64,000 nt of DNA. Source: Capsicum annuum (taxonomy: Eukaryota > Streptophyta > Magnoliopsida > Solanales > Solanaceae). The notes under the pieces were generated by a model. That model worked only from the letters and a program-made list of their open reading frames with translations, made no database searches and had not been told where the DNA came from. Shown here in pieces: positions 24,282-35,963 of the stretch. Numbering within the stretch: the stretch's first letter is position 1; each line of letters begins with the position of its first letter. A program made the translations under genes and the position numbers. The DNA is taken from contig NC_061116.1 of NCBI RefSeq assembly GCF_002878395.1, positions 120,070,692 to 120,134,691 on the forward strand, in the 5' to 3' direction.

Positions 24282-26470
24282 TGTTGAAATACCCTATACT
24301 TTTTCCTAGCTTGAAATTGTCCTAAGAATGTTAGAAGTTTTCTTTGAAAGATGAATCCACTTTTGTACACATGGTATTTTTAAGATTTTCACTTTTTTGT
24401 CATGAGGTAAATTGAATAAGCTTTCGAATGATACCAATTTTGTCCAAATCTGATATCTGAGAAAAAAGTTATGAACATTTTACTCAGAGCTGCTAGAATT
24501 GCCTAGGTGCGAGGGCAAGTTGACGGACCCTCAACCTAGCGACGGGCCGTCGCCTTAACTATCCCAACCAAGGCAGTGAGGCAACCCTCTGAATAAGGTG
24601 TGATAGACAGGTTGACGGATGGTCGAACTTGTGATGGACCGTCGCCTAAGCTGTTGCTACATAGGTAGTGAGTCCCTATCCTGACCTACTTACGACGGTC
24701 GAAATGACGGACCATCGATTCAGCGATGGACCATCTCATGAGCCATCGCAGGTTCCGTTCAGTTATTTTTAAGTCATTTTTAAAGGGTTTTTTTGGTCAT
24801 TTACCACCCATTTATATACGTAGTAATATCCGACCAAGGCTCATATTTTCATTATTCTTGGATGATGAAATTTGAGTTGAATCATGATGTTTATTGGTTG
24901 TATAATATTGTCTAGATATACTATGCTTACCATGTGTTTGATTAAATGCCTATGTGAAGGAAAAATGCCCATTTAGTATGATATTATGAATTCCCCATTT
25001 AAGTACAAGCTTATGCATATCACATGTTTGATGAGTTGCCTAAATAGATGAAAAATGATTTGTGATGTTTGGTCATGTATTCAATAAGTCATGCTTTGTC
25101 AGTTTCCTTTGATCGAGTCCTTGGGGTACTTGTACCCGACAATTTAGTTGTATGCCTAAAGCCAGTGTCATATTTTCACGATATCCTCAGTCAAGCCATG
25201 ATCTATAGAACTCAGTCTGTCATGTGTCTCAGAAAAGCGCAGTAATTCAGTAACCTTAGTAATCTCATAAACTCAGTCAGTTATCAGATATCAGTAGTAT
25301 TCTGTCAGTTAATGAAATTCAGTAAACTCAATCCATGTTTAGATATGTTAATCATGTTTAGTGTCTATTTAGATGGGAGTAGAAATTAGCATCGAGTAAA
25401 CCCAAAGATGGGAACTCACCTGTTATATGAAAGTCTGATTCATAAAAGCAATCCTTGCATTCCAGAACTATATAGCCAGCATAGGTTGAGACATCATAGC
25501 CTGCTATATAAGGGTAGATGAGGTGGTTTGACCTGTTATTTGAGGGTTACCATCGTTCTCACTAGAGTTACCTATTATATGAGGGTTACTCACAGATTAT
25601 CCTTACTAGTGGCGCGGTATTGACACCCTTCCAATTAGGGTTACAGAATGGACCCCAACTCAGCCATAATGTTGTAATAGGGGCATATCAGTTACATAAC
25701 TACTTCCCATAGTTTCAACTACAGAATTTAGGACTGTCAGATACAGTCAGCTCAGAACTATAGGAACTCAGCTAGTTCCGTCAAATTTAGGACTGCCAGA
25801 TATATTCACTCATATTATTCATCAGAACTCAGTTACCATTCATGTTAGTTATTAGTAAACTCATGTTATCACAATTTTAGATATAGTTAATATGTATGCA
25901 TGCATGTATTCTCACGTTCATATTAGTCAGTTAGCCAATATTGTTCATGCATATGAACCCTATCTATTCAGCCTACCTCAGATGCATACCAATATATTCA
26001 AAGTACTGACACATTTGCGCTATGGTATCTTAGACCATAGGTTCAGAGACACGTGCTCCAGAGCATCAGTAAATTCCAGTCTCAGCAGTCAGAGCTAGAA
26101 GTGAATCCTCATCTTTCGAGGACATGATCATTAATTTATTATCTCATTAATTTATTTATTAGTCATAGTTAGTTGGGGACATATCCTATCAACTCTTTAT
26201 TCAAATCATTCAGTCAGTTAGAGTCTTTTCAGATTATCATGTTCAGTTAGTTATTCAGTTATTTTGGGTATTTCATACCCCATTTATATGTTATGATTTA
26301 TTAGATCCTATGTTATAGTTTTCAGCCTTATGGTCTTTCAGTTTATTTTTCCGCATTATACAGTATATTATTCGGTATACAGGTACAAATATCAGTCATG
26401 GGTTAGCTTGTGGTCATTCGGGGTCATGAGCACCGTGTTGCATTTTGGGTACCAGATTCGGGGCGTAACA
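24282..26470 (+). repeat. Tekay-1 5' LTR (2,189 bp, with a 344-bp deletion)
   Basis: It aligns with 31587-34128 from actttttcctagctt to the end gggcg-taaca. Compared with the 3' LTR it lacks 32160-32503; the joint at 24857-24860 keeps one copy of a CTT present at both breakpoints. Word cluster at 24505-24750, TATA-like box at 24813. Spaced CCTGTTATATGAGGGTT-type repeats lie at about 25430-25600. The frame at 25892-26098 is an LTR shadow (its counterpart is 33549-33749). Confidence 0.9.
24813..24818 (+). promoter_or_regulatory. Probable TATA box, Tekay-1 5' LTR
   Basis: TATATA in tttatatac follows the gacggaccgtcg-type cluster by about 65 bp and is conserved at 32113-32118 in the 3' LTR. In this 5' LTR the sequence from about 45 bp downstream is deleted, which probably removes the start of the transcribed leader. 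Confidence 0.45.
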
Positions 26471-26473
26471 AAC

Positions 26474-26487
26474 TTGGTATCAGATCC
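26474..26487 (+). other. Tekay-1 primer-binding site (initiator tRNA-Met)
   Basis: TTGGTATCAGATCC begins three bases after the LTR end and matches the conserved gypsy primer-binding site TGGTATCAGAGC with one mismatch within the core. Confidence 0.85.
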
Positions 26488-26692
26488 TTAGGTTCAATAG
26501 TATCCTAGGAAGTCTATAAGTCGTATTTAGTAAAGTCTTGTACATGGGTTTGTTGCGCACCACATTTATGTGTAGGAGGCTATAAGATATTATAGGAATA
26601 GTTTCCCTTCTTTCAGTATTCATGTCGTTCCAGTGAGCATAATCTCAAGTCAATATTTTAGTCTAATCTATTTCTTCTCTTTATTTCAGAAC

Positions 26693-27790
26693 ATGCCTCC
26701 TAAGAGAAGAACTCAGCCTGTCCAAGGAGCTTTCTTGGATAAACATATTTCTCATGCAAAGTTCAGAGCTGTATTCACTACTCTTGCTTAGTCAGTTACT
26801 TCTTAGAATAAATGACAAGTTGTCGCTCTGACCAACCCAGTGGCTAATTTAGCTGCAGCCAAGATTTAGGACTTTACCTGAATGAATCCTCCATCGTTTA
26901 TTGAGTCTAAGTCAGATAAGGGCCCTCGGGAATTCATCGATCAAGTTTAGAAGGTTACTGATGTTATGGCGGTGTTAGTTATTGAGAGTACTGAGCTAAC
27001 TGTATTTCAGTTGTAGGATGTTACTCACACATGGTACAAGCAGTGGAAGTTATAAAGGCTAGATGATCCAGAGCCTATTGAGTGGGAGGAGTTTATTACC
27101 GCATTCTTAGAGAAGTTCTTTCCCTTAGAGCTGAATAAAGCTAAGGTGTTATAATTCATCAACCTCAGGTAAGGAAACATAATGGTGAAAGATTATTCTC
27201 TTAAGCTTACTCAATTATCCAGATATGCCCCTCAAGTGGTTGCAGATAGCAGGGCCAAGATGACTAAGTTTATGTCTGGGGTGAATGATAGTATGGTCAA
27301 TGAATGTAGATCTGCGATGTTGAACAGTGACATAAATTATGCTAGGCTTATGACTCATGCTCAGTAGATAGAAGATCAAAATATTAAGATGAGGGAGAAG
27401 TAGAATAAGAGAGCAAGGATAGGTAGTTTCAAATTTTCTCAGCCTAAATCAAAAGGAGAAACCCATTCTTAGTTTCATCCTAAGTCATCAGTTCTAGCTC
27501 CTTCTTCAGCTAGTTCTCTAGATCCTAATTTCAGGGATGGTAACAAAGATATAGCGGTAGACTCTAAGTCTCAGGGCAGTGTTAGTAGTGCCTATACCTA
27601 TCCTCTTTGCCAGACTTGTGGCAAGCACCATCAGGGTATATGCAGAGTTGGTAGTGGTATTTATTTTGGGTGTGGCAAGCTAGTCCACAAAGTCAAAGAA
27701 TATCCTTAGCCAAGTCCTTAGGGTCAAGCTTAATCGTTCCCCAGCCTAGTCCGATTGCCCAAACCAGTAGGGTGCTACCTTCAGCACTAC
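26693..27790 (+). pseudogene. gag: gag pseudogene, Tekay-1
   Basis: The start MPPKRRTQPVQGA at 26693 is a typical Tekay/Del Gag opening. The capsid region runs from about 26880 (NPPSFIESKSDKGPREFIDQ) through DPEPIEWEEFITAFLEKFFP to an open piece at 27182-27367 (DYSLKLTQLSRYAP). A zinc-knuckle region at 27600-27710 reads CQTCGKHHQGICRVG then YFGCGKLVHKVKEYP, in which the second knuckle has lost cysteines. About ten in-frame stops are present, mostly TAG at expected Gln or Trp codons. Confidence 0.85.
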
Positions 27791-27839
27791 TAGTGGGCAA
27801 CGCCTAAACAAACATTATGCTCTCCAGTCCTAGTAAGAT

Positions 27840-28320
27840 CAAGAAAATTCTCCTGATGTGGTTACTGGTACGTTACAGATCTTTTATGTGCATGTTTATG
27901 TTACTCCCTATATATTAGTTAATTTCGGAGTCAGTCCCAAAATTCTAGCAGAGCCCTTTTCAGTCTCTACCCTAGTGAGTAAAACCATCATAGCTCGACG
28001 GGTATACAGGAACTGCCTGGTTATGATATCTTAGAAAGTCACTTTAGTAGACTTAGTCGAATTAAAGATGACTGATTTTGATGTTATTCTTGGTATGGAT
28101 TGGCTTCATTCCTGCTATGCCACAGTCGACTATAGAAACAGAATAGTCCAATTCCAGTTTTCGAATGAACTTGTCCTAGAGTGGAAGGGTAGTATTTCCA
28201 CTTTCAGAGGTCAGCTTGTTTCCTACCTTCAGGCAAGGAAAATGGTATCTAAGGGATGTGTCTATTATCTTATTCGAGTTAAGGACACAAGTTCTGCAAC
28301 TCCCAGTATTGAATCAATAC
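27840..28320 (+). pseudogene. Aspartic protease remnant, Tekay-1
   Basis: The active-site strand at about 27917-27940 reads LVNFGVSPK where D-[PS]-G is expected, so the catalytic Asp is replaced by Asn. The second half is well preserved at 28068-28200 ([25 protein letters not shown], no stop). The protein would process Gag-Pol. It continues without a break into the RT linker. Confidence 0.75.
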
Positions 28321-29190
28321 CAGTAATGAATGAATATTTAGATATCGTTCCTGAAGATTTTCCAGGAATTCCTCCCCAAAGGAAAATAGACTTCGGTATT
28401 GATTTTCTTCCAAATATTCAGGCTATATCTATTCCGCCATACGGAATGGAACCAGCAAAACTCAGAGAATTGAAAGAGCAGCTGAAGGATCTCTTAGATA
28501 AGGGATTTATCAGGCCCAGCATGTCACCGTGGGGTGCACTAGTTTTATTCGTGTGCAAGAATGACGGTTCTCTCAGAATGTGTATTAATTACCATCAACT
28601 CAATAAAGTCACGGTCAAGAAAAAGTATCCTCTTCCCAAAATCAACTTTTTTGACCAACTTCAGGGTGCCAGCTATTTCTCTAAGATAGACCTCAGATCC
28701 TACTATCATCAGCTTAGAGATAGAGAATGTGACATTCTGAAAACAACTTTTCATACTCGGTATGATCACTTCAAGTTTTTGGTTATGTCCTTTGGTCTTA
28801 CCAATGCCCTAACAGCTTTCATGGACCTAATAAACTGTGTGTTCAAGTATTACTTGGACATGTTCGTCATAGTCTTCATATATGATATTCTGGTTTATTC
28901 CCATAGTGAGCGTGATCATGAAAACCATCTCAGAATCATACTTCAGACTCTCATAGATCATCAGTTGTTCGCCAAGTTCAGTAAGTGTGAGTTTTAGCTA
29001 AGTTTAGTAGCATTCCTTGTTCATATCATTTCTGGTGATGGCATTAGAGTAGATCCTCAAAAGACCGAAGTGGTAAGAAACTAGCCCAGACCTATCTTTC
29101 AATCAGACATCAGGAGTTTCTTGGGTTTGGCTAGATATTATTGATGGTTTGTTAAGGGATTTTCTTCTATTACATCTCCTATGTCCAGAT
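28321..29190 (+). pseudogene. Reverse transcriptase pseudogene, Tekay-1
   Basis: The longest open stretch in the window (28068-28997, 309 residues) carries RT blocks in order: [77 protein letters not shown], then the catalytic box. The box reads FIYD at 28875-28886, so the first catalytic Asp is Tyr. A TAG at 28998 sits at a conserved Trp position, and the thumb continues to about 29180 (RVDPQKTEVV, SDIRSFLGLARYY). One stop and one catalytic change make this the least decayed RT here together with Tekay-2. Confidence 0.9.
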
Positions 29191-29690
29191 TGACTTAGAA
29201 GAAAGTTATGTTTCAGTGTTTAGATCTTTGCAAGAAGAGTTTTTAAAAGTTGAAGACTCGACTCACCTCAGCTCCAGTCTAGCTTTTCCAGATGGTTTAG
29301 ATGGGTTTGTAGTGTATTGTGATGCATCCAGAGTAGGTTTGGGTTGTGTCCTCATGTAGCATGGTAAGGTCATAGGCTACACTTCCAGACAGTTTAAACC
29401 CCATGAGAAGAATTATCCTACTCATGATCTTGAGTTAGACGCCATAGTATTTGCCTAAAAGATTTGGAGGCATTATCTATATAGTGTTCATGTAGATGTG
29501 TTCACAGATCAAAAGAGTGTCCATTATTTCTTTTCTCAGAAAGATCTCAGTCTTCATCATAGAAGGTGGTTAAAGCTCTTGAAAGATTATGACATAAGTG
29601 TCCTTTATCATCAGGGCTAGGCCAACATTATGGTAGATGCTTTCAGTAGAATGTCTATGGGTAGTGTTGCTCATGTTGAGGACAGTAAGA
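29190..29690 (+). pseudogene. RNase H remnant, Tekay-1
   Basis: Visible blocks are VVYCDASRVGLGCVL-like sequence at about 29310-29355, [22 protein letters not shown] at about 29380-29445, FTDQKSVHYF near 29500-29530 and a final segment of the GxANxxVDAFSRMS type at about 29610-29660. These appear in two frames with several stops. Confidence 0.75.
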
Positions 29691-31250
29691 AAAAGTTAGC
29701 CCAAGAAGTCCATTAGCTTACCAGACTAGGAATTCACTTAGTCAATTTAGAAGATAGTGATATATGGTTCAGAGTAGTTCAAATCATCTCTAGTTTCCGA
29801 TGTGAAAGAAAAGCAAGATAGGGATCCTATACTTGTCAAGTTAAAAGAGTCAGTCAAGGATCATAAAGTAGAGTTTTCTCCCAAGGGGAAGATAATGTTC
29901 TGCATTGTCAGGGTCGTCTGTGTGTTCTAGCTGTAGTGACTTAAGGAAGTGAATCCTTGTAGAAGCACATGGTGCGTGCTACTCTATTTATCCAGGGGAC
30001 ATAAATATATACCGAGATTTGCGAGAATTCTATTGGTGGAGTGGGATGAAAAGAGACGTTGCAGAGTTTGTGGCTAAGTAATTCTATGTCAGCAGGTTAA
30101 AATAGAGCATTAGAATCCTAGTGGGTCCATACAAGAGTTCAATATTCCTACTTGGAAGTGGGAAGAAGAGAACATGGACTTCGTGATGGGTTTGACTCAA
30201 CCTCTCCGTCAACATGATTTGGTTTGTGTCATTGTAGACAGGATAACCAAATTACTCATTTTCTTTGTATTCAGACCTTTTATTCAGCCGAGGATTATGC
30301 CAAACGCTACATCAAAGAGTTGGTCAGATTACACGGTGTTCCTTTATCTATTATCTCAGACAGAGGTACCGAGTTTACCTCTCATTTATGGAAAGTATTC
30401 CAAAAGGGTCTTGGTACCCAAGTTTATCTCAGTACAACCTTTCATCCTTAGACAGATGGTCAAGCAGAAAGGACCATTTAGACTTTAGAAGATATGCTGA
30501 ATGCATGTGCAATTGATGTCAAGGGAAGTTGGGATGACCAGTAAACTTTGATTGAATTTGCATACAAAAATAGTTATCATTCCAGTATTAATATGGCTCC
30601 ATTCTAAGCTCTCTATGGTAGGAGGTGTAGATCTCCAATTGGTTGGTTCAAAGTTAGTAAGGCTTTATTCATAGGGCCTAACTTAGTATTCGATGCCTTA
30701 GAGAAAGTTCAGTTGATCAGAGAAAGACTCTGGGCTGCTCAGAGCCGGCAGAAGTCTTATGAAGATGTTCGTAGAAAGGATCTGGAGTTCAAGATCGGTG
30801 ATCTTATTTATCTAAAGATCTCTCCCATGAAGGGAGTGAAGAGGTTCGACAATATGGGAAAACTCAGTCCCCGATATGTCGGTCCCTTCAAAATTCTCAG
30901 TCATTTTGGCATGGTAGCTTATGATATTGAATTGCCTTCAGATTTAGCCTCAATTCATCCAGTCTTTCATGTTTCCTTGCTCAATAAATGCATAGGTGAC
31001 CCAGTAGTTATAGTCCCTATTCAGAGCATCGATGTTCAGAACAGCCTCTCTTATGAAGAGGTTCCACTTGAAATCTTACACTATCAGACTCATAAACTCA
31101 GGAACAAAGAAGTTAGTCTAGTTAAAGTTCTTTGGCGAAATTAGTCCATCAAGGGAGCTACTTGGGAAGCAGAGGAAGAAATGCATACCAAGTATCCTCA
31201 CCTCTTCTCCGCTAACTCAGATCAAGCTCAAGGTAACAGTTCTTCTTAAG
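29690..31250 (+). pseudogene. Integrase with C-terminal chromodomain, pseudogene, Tekay-1
   Basis: The DDE core is legible across frames: Asp at 30237-30239 (IVDRITK), Asp at 30359-30361 (SIISDRGTEF) and Glu at 30467-30469 (DGQAERT). The last two are separated by 35 residues, so the triad is kept although a frameshift near 30250 and a TAG at 30449 break the frame. The clean stretch 30713-31144 holds the post-core domain ([34 protein letters not shown]). The chromodomain lies at 31050-31200 ([20 protein letters not shown], then TWEAEEEMHTKYPHLF) with one TAG at 31142. Chromodomains of this kind steer insertion to heterochromatin. Confidence 0.9.
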
Positions 31251-31549
31251 CTTACTCAGTTTCATGTTTAGTATTCATGACAAACTTGGTGCCCAGTACC
31301 GTTGCATATTCAGTCATGTATTCATGTATTATCTCAGCTATATAATTATGCATCATACATGCATTCTCATTTTGAGAAACTTAGTTCATCAGAACACCCA
31401 ATCATGCATTCATGAATCAATTACACATGCATCAGATATGCATATTCAGTATGATATATTCAGTCATCAATCATGTCAGTCATGAAATCATATTCCAGCC
31501 AGTCATGTTCAGTATGTACGTCAGTTTATATTCTTTCCCTCTCACCCAG

Positions 31550-31586
31550 TCTCATTCGAGGATGAATGTTCTCAAGGGAGAGATAT
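31550..31586 (+). other. Tekay-1 polypurine tract and conserved 3' end motif
   Basis: cattcgaggatgaatgttc then caagggagagatat directly precede the 3' LTR. The same motif on the minus strand marks the M1 LTR edge at 11407-11440 and the junction near 11980. It primes plus-strand DNA synthesis. Confidence 0.8.
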
Positions 31587-34128
31587 TGTAAAACCCCATA
31601 CTTTTTCCTAGCTTAAAATTGTTCTAAGAATATTAGAAGCTTTGTTTGAAAGATGAATCCACTTTTGTACACATGGTATTTTTAAGATTTTCACTTTTTG
31701 TCATGTGGGAAATTGAATAAGTTTTCAAACGATACTAATTTTGTCCAAATCAGGTATTAGAGTAAAAATTTATGGACGTTTTACTCAGAGCTTCCAGAAT
31801 CACCCAGGTGCGATGGCCAGATTGACGGAACGTCGACCAAACAACGGACCGTCGCCTTGAACTTCGTAGCCAAGGCAGTGAGTCAACCTTATTGATAAGG
31901 TACAACAGAAGGTTGACGGACTGTCAAACTTGTGACCGACCGTCGTCCAAGCCGTCACTACATAGGCAGTGTGTCCCTATCCTGGTCCACTTAAGACGGT
32001 CGAAATGACGGACCGTTAATCTAGCGATGGACCATCCATGAGCCATCGCAGGTTCCGTTAAGTTATTTTTAAGTCATTTTTAAAGGGGCTTTTTGGTCTT
32101 TTATCATCTGTTTATATACCTAGTAATATCCGACCATGGCTCATATTTTCATTATTCTTCAACAATATTTAAAAATTAGGGTTTTCTCTCTAAGAGCAAT
32201 CTTTAAGCAACAAAATCCAAATCTTCTTCAAGAACTAGGAGATTTAAATTCTTCAATTTCAATAACTTCAAGAAACTCAACCCAGGTATGCATAGTGTTC
32301 ATTCATGGACTCCTTTTGTCCATGAAGTCCAAGAATCTCTTTTCAAAGCTCAATTGTATGGATTTCTTTATGAATTTCATGTTGAGTTTCTTTTGTTCAT
32401 GTTGAAAATGATCAATTAAATTCTAATCCATATTGGGTGATAAATTTTATATGGAATTGATTTGTATAGATATATATTCATGTGAACTTATGATTAAACC
32501 CTTGGATGATGAAATTTGAGTTGAATCATGATGTTTATTGGTTGTATAATATTGCCTACATATACTATGCTTACCATGTATTTGATTAAATGCCTATGTG
32601 AAGGAAAGTGCCCATCTAGTATGATAATATGAAATCCCCATTTAAGTACAAGCTTATGCATATCACATGTTTGATGAATTCCCTAAATAAATAAATTATG
32701 GTTTGTGATGTTTGGTCATGTATTCAATAAGTCATGCTTTGTCAGTTTCCTTCTATCGAGTCCTGGGGGTACTTGTACCCAATAATTTAGCTATATGCCT
32801 AGAGCCAGTGTCATGTTTTCATGATATCCTCAGTCAAGCCATGATCCATAGAACTCAGTCAGTCATGTGACTCAGGAAAGTTCAGTAATTCAGTAACCTC
32901 AGTAATCTCACAAACTCAGTCAGTTGATAGATATCAGTAGTATTTCATCAGTTAACGGAATTTAGTAAAATCAGTCCATGTTTAGATCAGTTAATCATAT
33001 TCAGTGTCTATTCAGATGGGAGTAAAAATTAGCACCGAGTAAACCCAAGGATGGGAAATCACCTGTTATATGAGGGTGTAATCTTAGAAGCAATCCTTGC
33101 ATTCCAAAACTATGTAGCCAGCATAGGTTGAGACATCATAACCTGCTATATGAGGATAGATGAGGTGGCTTAACCTGTTATATGAGGGTTCCCACCATTC
33201 TCACTAGAGTTACCTGTTATATGAGGGTTACTCATAGACTGTCCTTACCAATGGCGCGGTATTGACACCCTTCTAATTGGGGTTATAGATTGGACCCCAA
33301 CTCAGCCATAATGGCGTATTGGGGGGTATATTAGTTAGATAACTACTTTCTACAATTTTATCTACAGAATTTAGGACTGTCAGATACAGTTAATTCAAAA
33401 AAGTATGAAACTCAGCTAGTTCTATCAGATTTAGGACTGTTAGATATATTCACTTATGTTATCAGTTATATCATTCATCAGAACTAATGATACCAATCAT
33501 GTTAGTTATCAGTAAACTTATGTTATCAAGATTTCAGGTATAGTTACTATGTATGCATGCATGTATTCTCACATTCATATTAATCAGTTAGCCAGTATTA
33601 TTCATGCATATAAACTCTATGTATTCAGCCTACCTCATATACATACCAGTACATTTAAAGTACTGAAGCATTTGCGTTATGGTGTCTTATACCATAGGTT
33701 CAGAGACACGAGCTCCAGAGCATTAGTAGATTCCAGTCTCAGTAATTAGAGCTAGAAGCGATTCCTCATCTTTTAAGGACATGATCACTACTGTATTATC
33801 TCATTAATTTATTTATTAGTTGGATTTAGTTGGGGACATATCCCATTAACTCCTTATTCAGACCGTTCAATCATCTAGAGGCTTTCCAGACTATCATGTT
33901 CAGTTAGTTATTTCATTTGTTTTGGGTATTTCATACCATATCCATATGTTATGATTTATTAGATCCTATGTTACAGTTTTGAATTGTATGGCCTTTCAAT
34001 TCATGTTTCTGCATTATACAGTATATTATGCAGTATACAGGTACAGATATCAGTCATAGGTTAGATTGTGGTCCTTCGGGGTCATGAGCACCGTGTAGCA
34101 TTTTGGATACCAGATTCGGGGCGGTACA
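31587..34128 (+). repeat. Tekay-1 3' LTR (2,542 bp)
   Basis: TGTAAAACCCC...GGCGGTACA. It is the full-length form of the LTR. Gacggaccgtcg-type cluster at 31805-32055, TATA-like tatata at 32113-32118, a leader at 32160-32503 absent from the 5' LTR, and four spaced CCTGTTATATGAGGGT-type repeats at about 33063, 33152, 33174 and 33209. The frames at 32136-32405 and 33549-33749 fall inside and have no family features. Confidence 0.9.
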
Positions 34129-34640
34129 GGTTTACTAGAGACTTGTATGGGTAGATCGATAGTTTTGAGATTCAGATGAGAGAGAAACTCTGTAAGGCTT
34201 GGATGCTTGATTTATCAAGCCTATGAAAGAAGGTGGCCACATTTATATTGGAGGTTCTTAATTTTGCCGAGAGTCAGATTCCTATCATCCCTCCAGTTGT
34301 ACCTTTAATTCTTTAACTATTAATTATGTCATCAGTACTAATTTTTGATTTATTTGTTGATGAGGATGGGGCCCAGACTATTAGGGTGAATAGAGGACGA
34401 GAACCTGCCGCACAGAGTGATAGCTCAGATTAGTTTGGTCAGAACCTAAAGAGGGTCTTCACCAAGTCTATTATCCAGTTTCAGGTTGATCAGAGTGAGC
34501 ACGAGCAAAGTGAATTAGGATCCTTGTCTTGTCGACCACCACCACCACCTCCCAACGATACGCCCAATGTGCCTTTTAATGCCCAACTGGGGTGAGGCCA
34601 CATTTGATCCCTAGAGCACCCCAGATATCTCTATACTCGT
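34129..34640 (+). pseudogene. Athila env-like/3' ORF pseudogene, 3' part
   Basis: The sequence continues the reading interrupted at 24281: RDLYGQIDSFEIQMREKLCKA at about 34141-34200, VATFILEVLNFAESQIPIIPP at about 34225-34290 and an acidic/polar tail (DLFVDEDGAQT). Stops are present. The product's role is unknown. Confidence 0.5.
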
Positions 34641-35963
34641 ATGTGTTATTTTTTTCTTAATATCACTAGGGATAATGCAATATTTTTTAGTTAGGGGTGG
34701 GCGTGTACCAACCATTTGAGGTTTTTATTATCGTGTCTCTTTTCCCCAGAGTATGCTATCATAGTAGAGATAACATGTTTAGGTTATTATATTGTTCATG
34801 ATATGTGTTATGTGTTTTTTGTTTGACTAGGAGAAAAATAAGGGGCCTTGGTGTAGGCAATTTTTTTTGGTTTTTGTGTGTTTTATAAAATAATACCCCT
34901 TTTAATATTTATGAACTGTATATTATAAAGATATAAGGTTGTGACATTGTTGAATCTTAGTATGTCATTAGTGTTAGGGAGAAAATAATCACATCTTAGA
35001 AGTGCATAGACCAGATAGGTAGTAGTTCGTAATGTAATCCTGTGCTATGTATATGTGAGCCTAAAGTAACCTATTTTCTTATTTTAACCTTTAACCTTCC
35101 CATTTTAATTACAATGAACCTTTTTTGGCCATGGACCTCCTTTGACATTGTGTACTTAAATTCAACAAAGTCGCCAAAGTTAAGGGTGGCTATCATAAAG
35201 GCGTGTAGTTAAAGATGGGTATGAAAAAAATATCGAAGCGAATAAAAGAATGCAGTGTTGGTTGTGGTAGACGAGTGAGTAAAAGAAATAAAAAAGAGAA
35301 GAAAAATGAAAGAAAAAGATATAATAAATGTAATGACTGGAGAACCTACACCTAACTTGAAAATTAATAAAGGAAAAAAATAAGAATACAAGAATCATTG
35401 TTAAGTAGTGGAGGCAAAAATATAAGTGTTGTGTTAAGAAGGGTGAGTCACTAATTTGCATATGTACCATACCAACTCCAAGCCTACATTACAAGCTGAG
35501 AAAAGTCCTATAGAGATCCCAGATTAACTGTTTAAAAACTAAGGCATAGAAAATAAGGGCAAGCCTATGGTATTTTATGAACATTGTTTGGACTTTTTTT
35601 AATGAGCATAGGCATTTTGATGTAGTCCCTATATTAAGTTCCATATGATATTTGAAGGTTGGGACTTCTTTGCTATGAGGGTACATGAGTTGCATTGTTA
35701 GCTACTTATTTGTTTGGGTTGCATACATGCTTGGTTGTTTGGTGCTAATCTGAAGCCATCTTTTGATTCATTTTATGTCATGCAATCATGCTACATGGAT
35801 AAACACAATGGTTTTGAAAGTTGTGCATAGAAGATGGTGGAAAGTTTAAACTAAAATGAATATATTGTCTGTCGTAGGTGCCTTAGGTTTATTTTATTTA
35901 AGTGTCATGTTTTTTTAGTATGTGATAGTTTCTTGAGGATATGCATATGTTCTAGGTTGAGGG
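34641..35963 (+). other. Athila 3' untranslated region
   Basis: No protein family is recognised. Low-complexity A-rich and purine-rich patches occur, notably 35280-35330. Two reverse-strand frames at 35180-35470 are translations of the purine-rich patch and look like chance. The region ends with ggttgagggtg, a weak polypurine tract, before the 3' LTR. Confidence 0.5.

Larger units (their letters stand above)
24282..34128 (+). mobile_element. Tekay-1: chromovirus (Ty3/gypsy, Tekay/Del-like) inserted in the Athila 3' region
   Basis: Two LTRs (24282-26470 and 31587-34128) flank a tRNA-iMet primer-binding site, gag, protease, RT, RNase H, integrase with chromodomain, and a polypurine tract. This is a complete order in 9,847 bp. 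The same Athila env-like region continues on both sides, so it is a clean insertion. No convincing target duplication is seen (ttgag versus ggttt), perhaps because the left terminus has mutated (TGTTGAAATACCC against TGTAAAACCCC at the right LTR). It is non-autonomous because of stops and lost catalytic residues. Confidence 0.9.

Noticed and set aside
26474..26487. tRNA gene fragment
   Set aside because: It is the complement of a tRNA 3' end serving as a primer-binding site next to an LTR, not a tRNA gene.
28068..28997. 309-residue open frame as a possible host gene
   Set aside because: It contains consecutive protease and RT motifs and sits between two LTRs; it is the least-broken part of Tekay-1 pol.
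33060..33230. Regularly repeated 17-bp motifs that might suggest a CRISPR-like array
   Set aside because: Spacing is irregular, the motif is imperfect, both LTRs carry it and the genome is eukaryotic; it is an LTR feature.
24282..34133. Target duplication for Tekay-1
   Set aside because: Flanks ttgag and ggttt do not match, and shifting the left terminus by three bases gives only 3 of 5, so I do not claim one.
35180..35470. Phe/Tyr-rich reverse-strand frames resembling membrane proteins
   Set aside because: They are a translation of a purine-rich low-complexity patch in the Athila 3' untranslated region.
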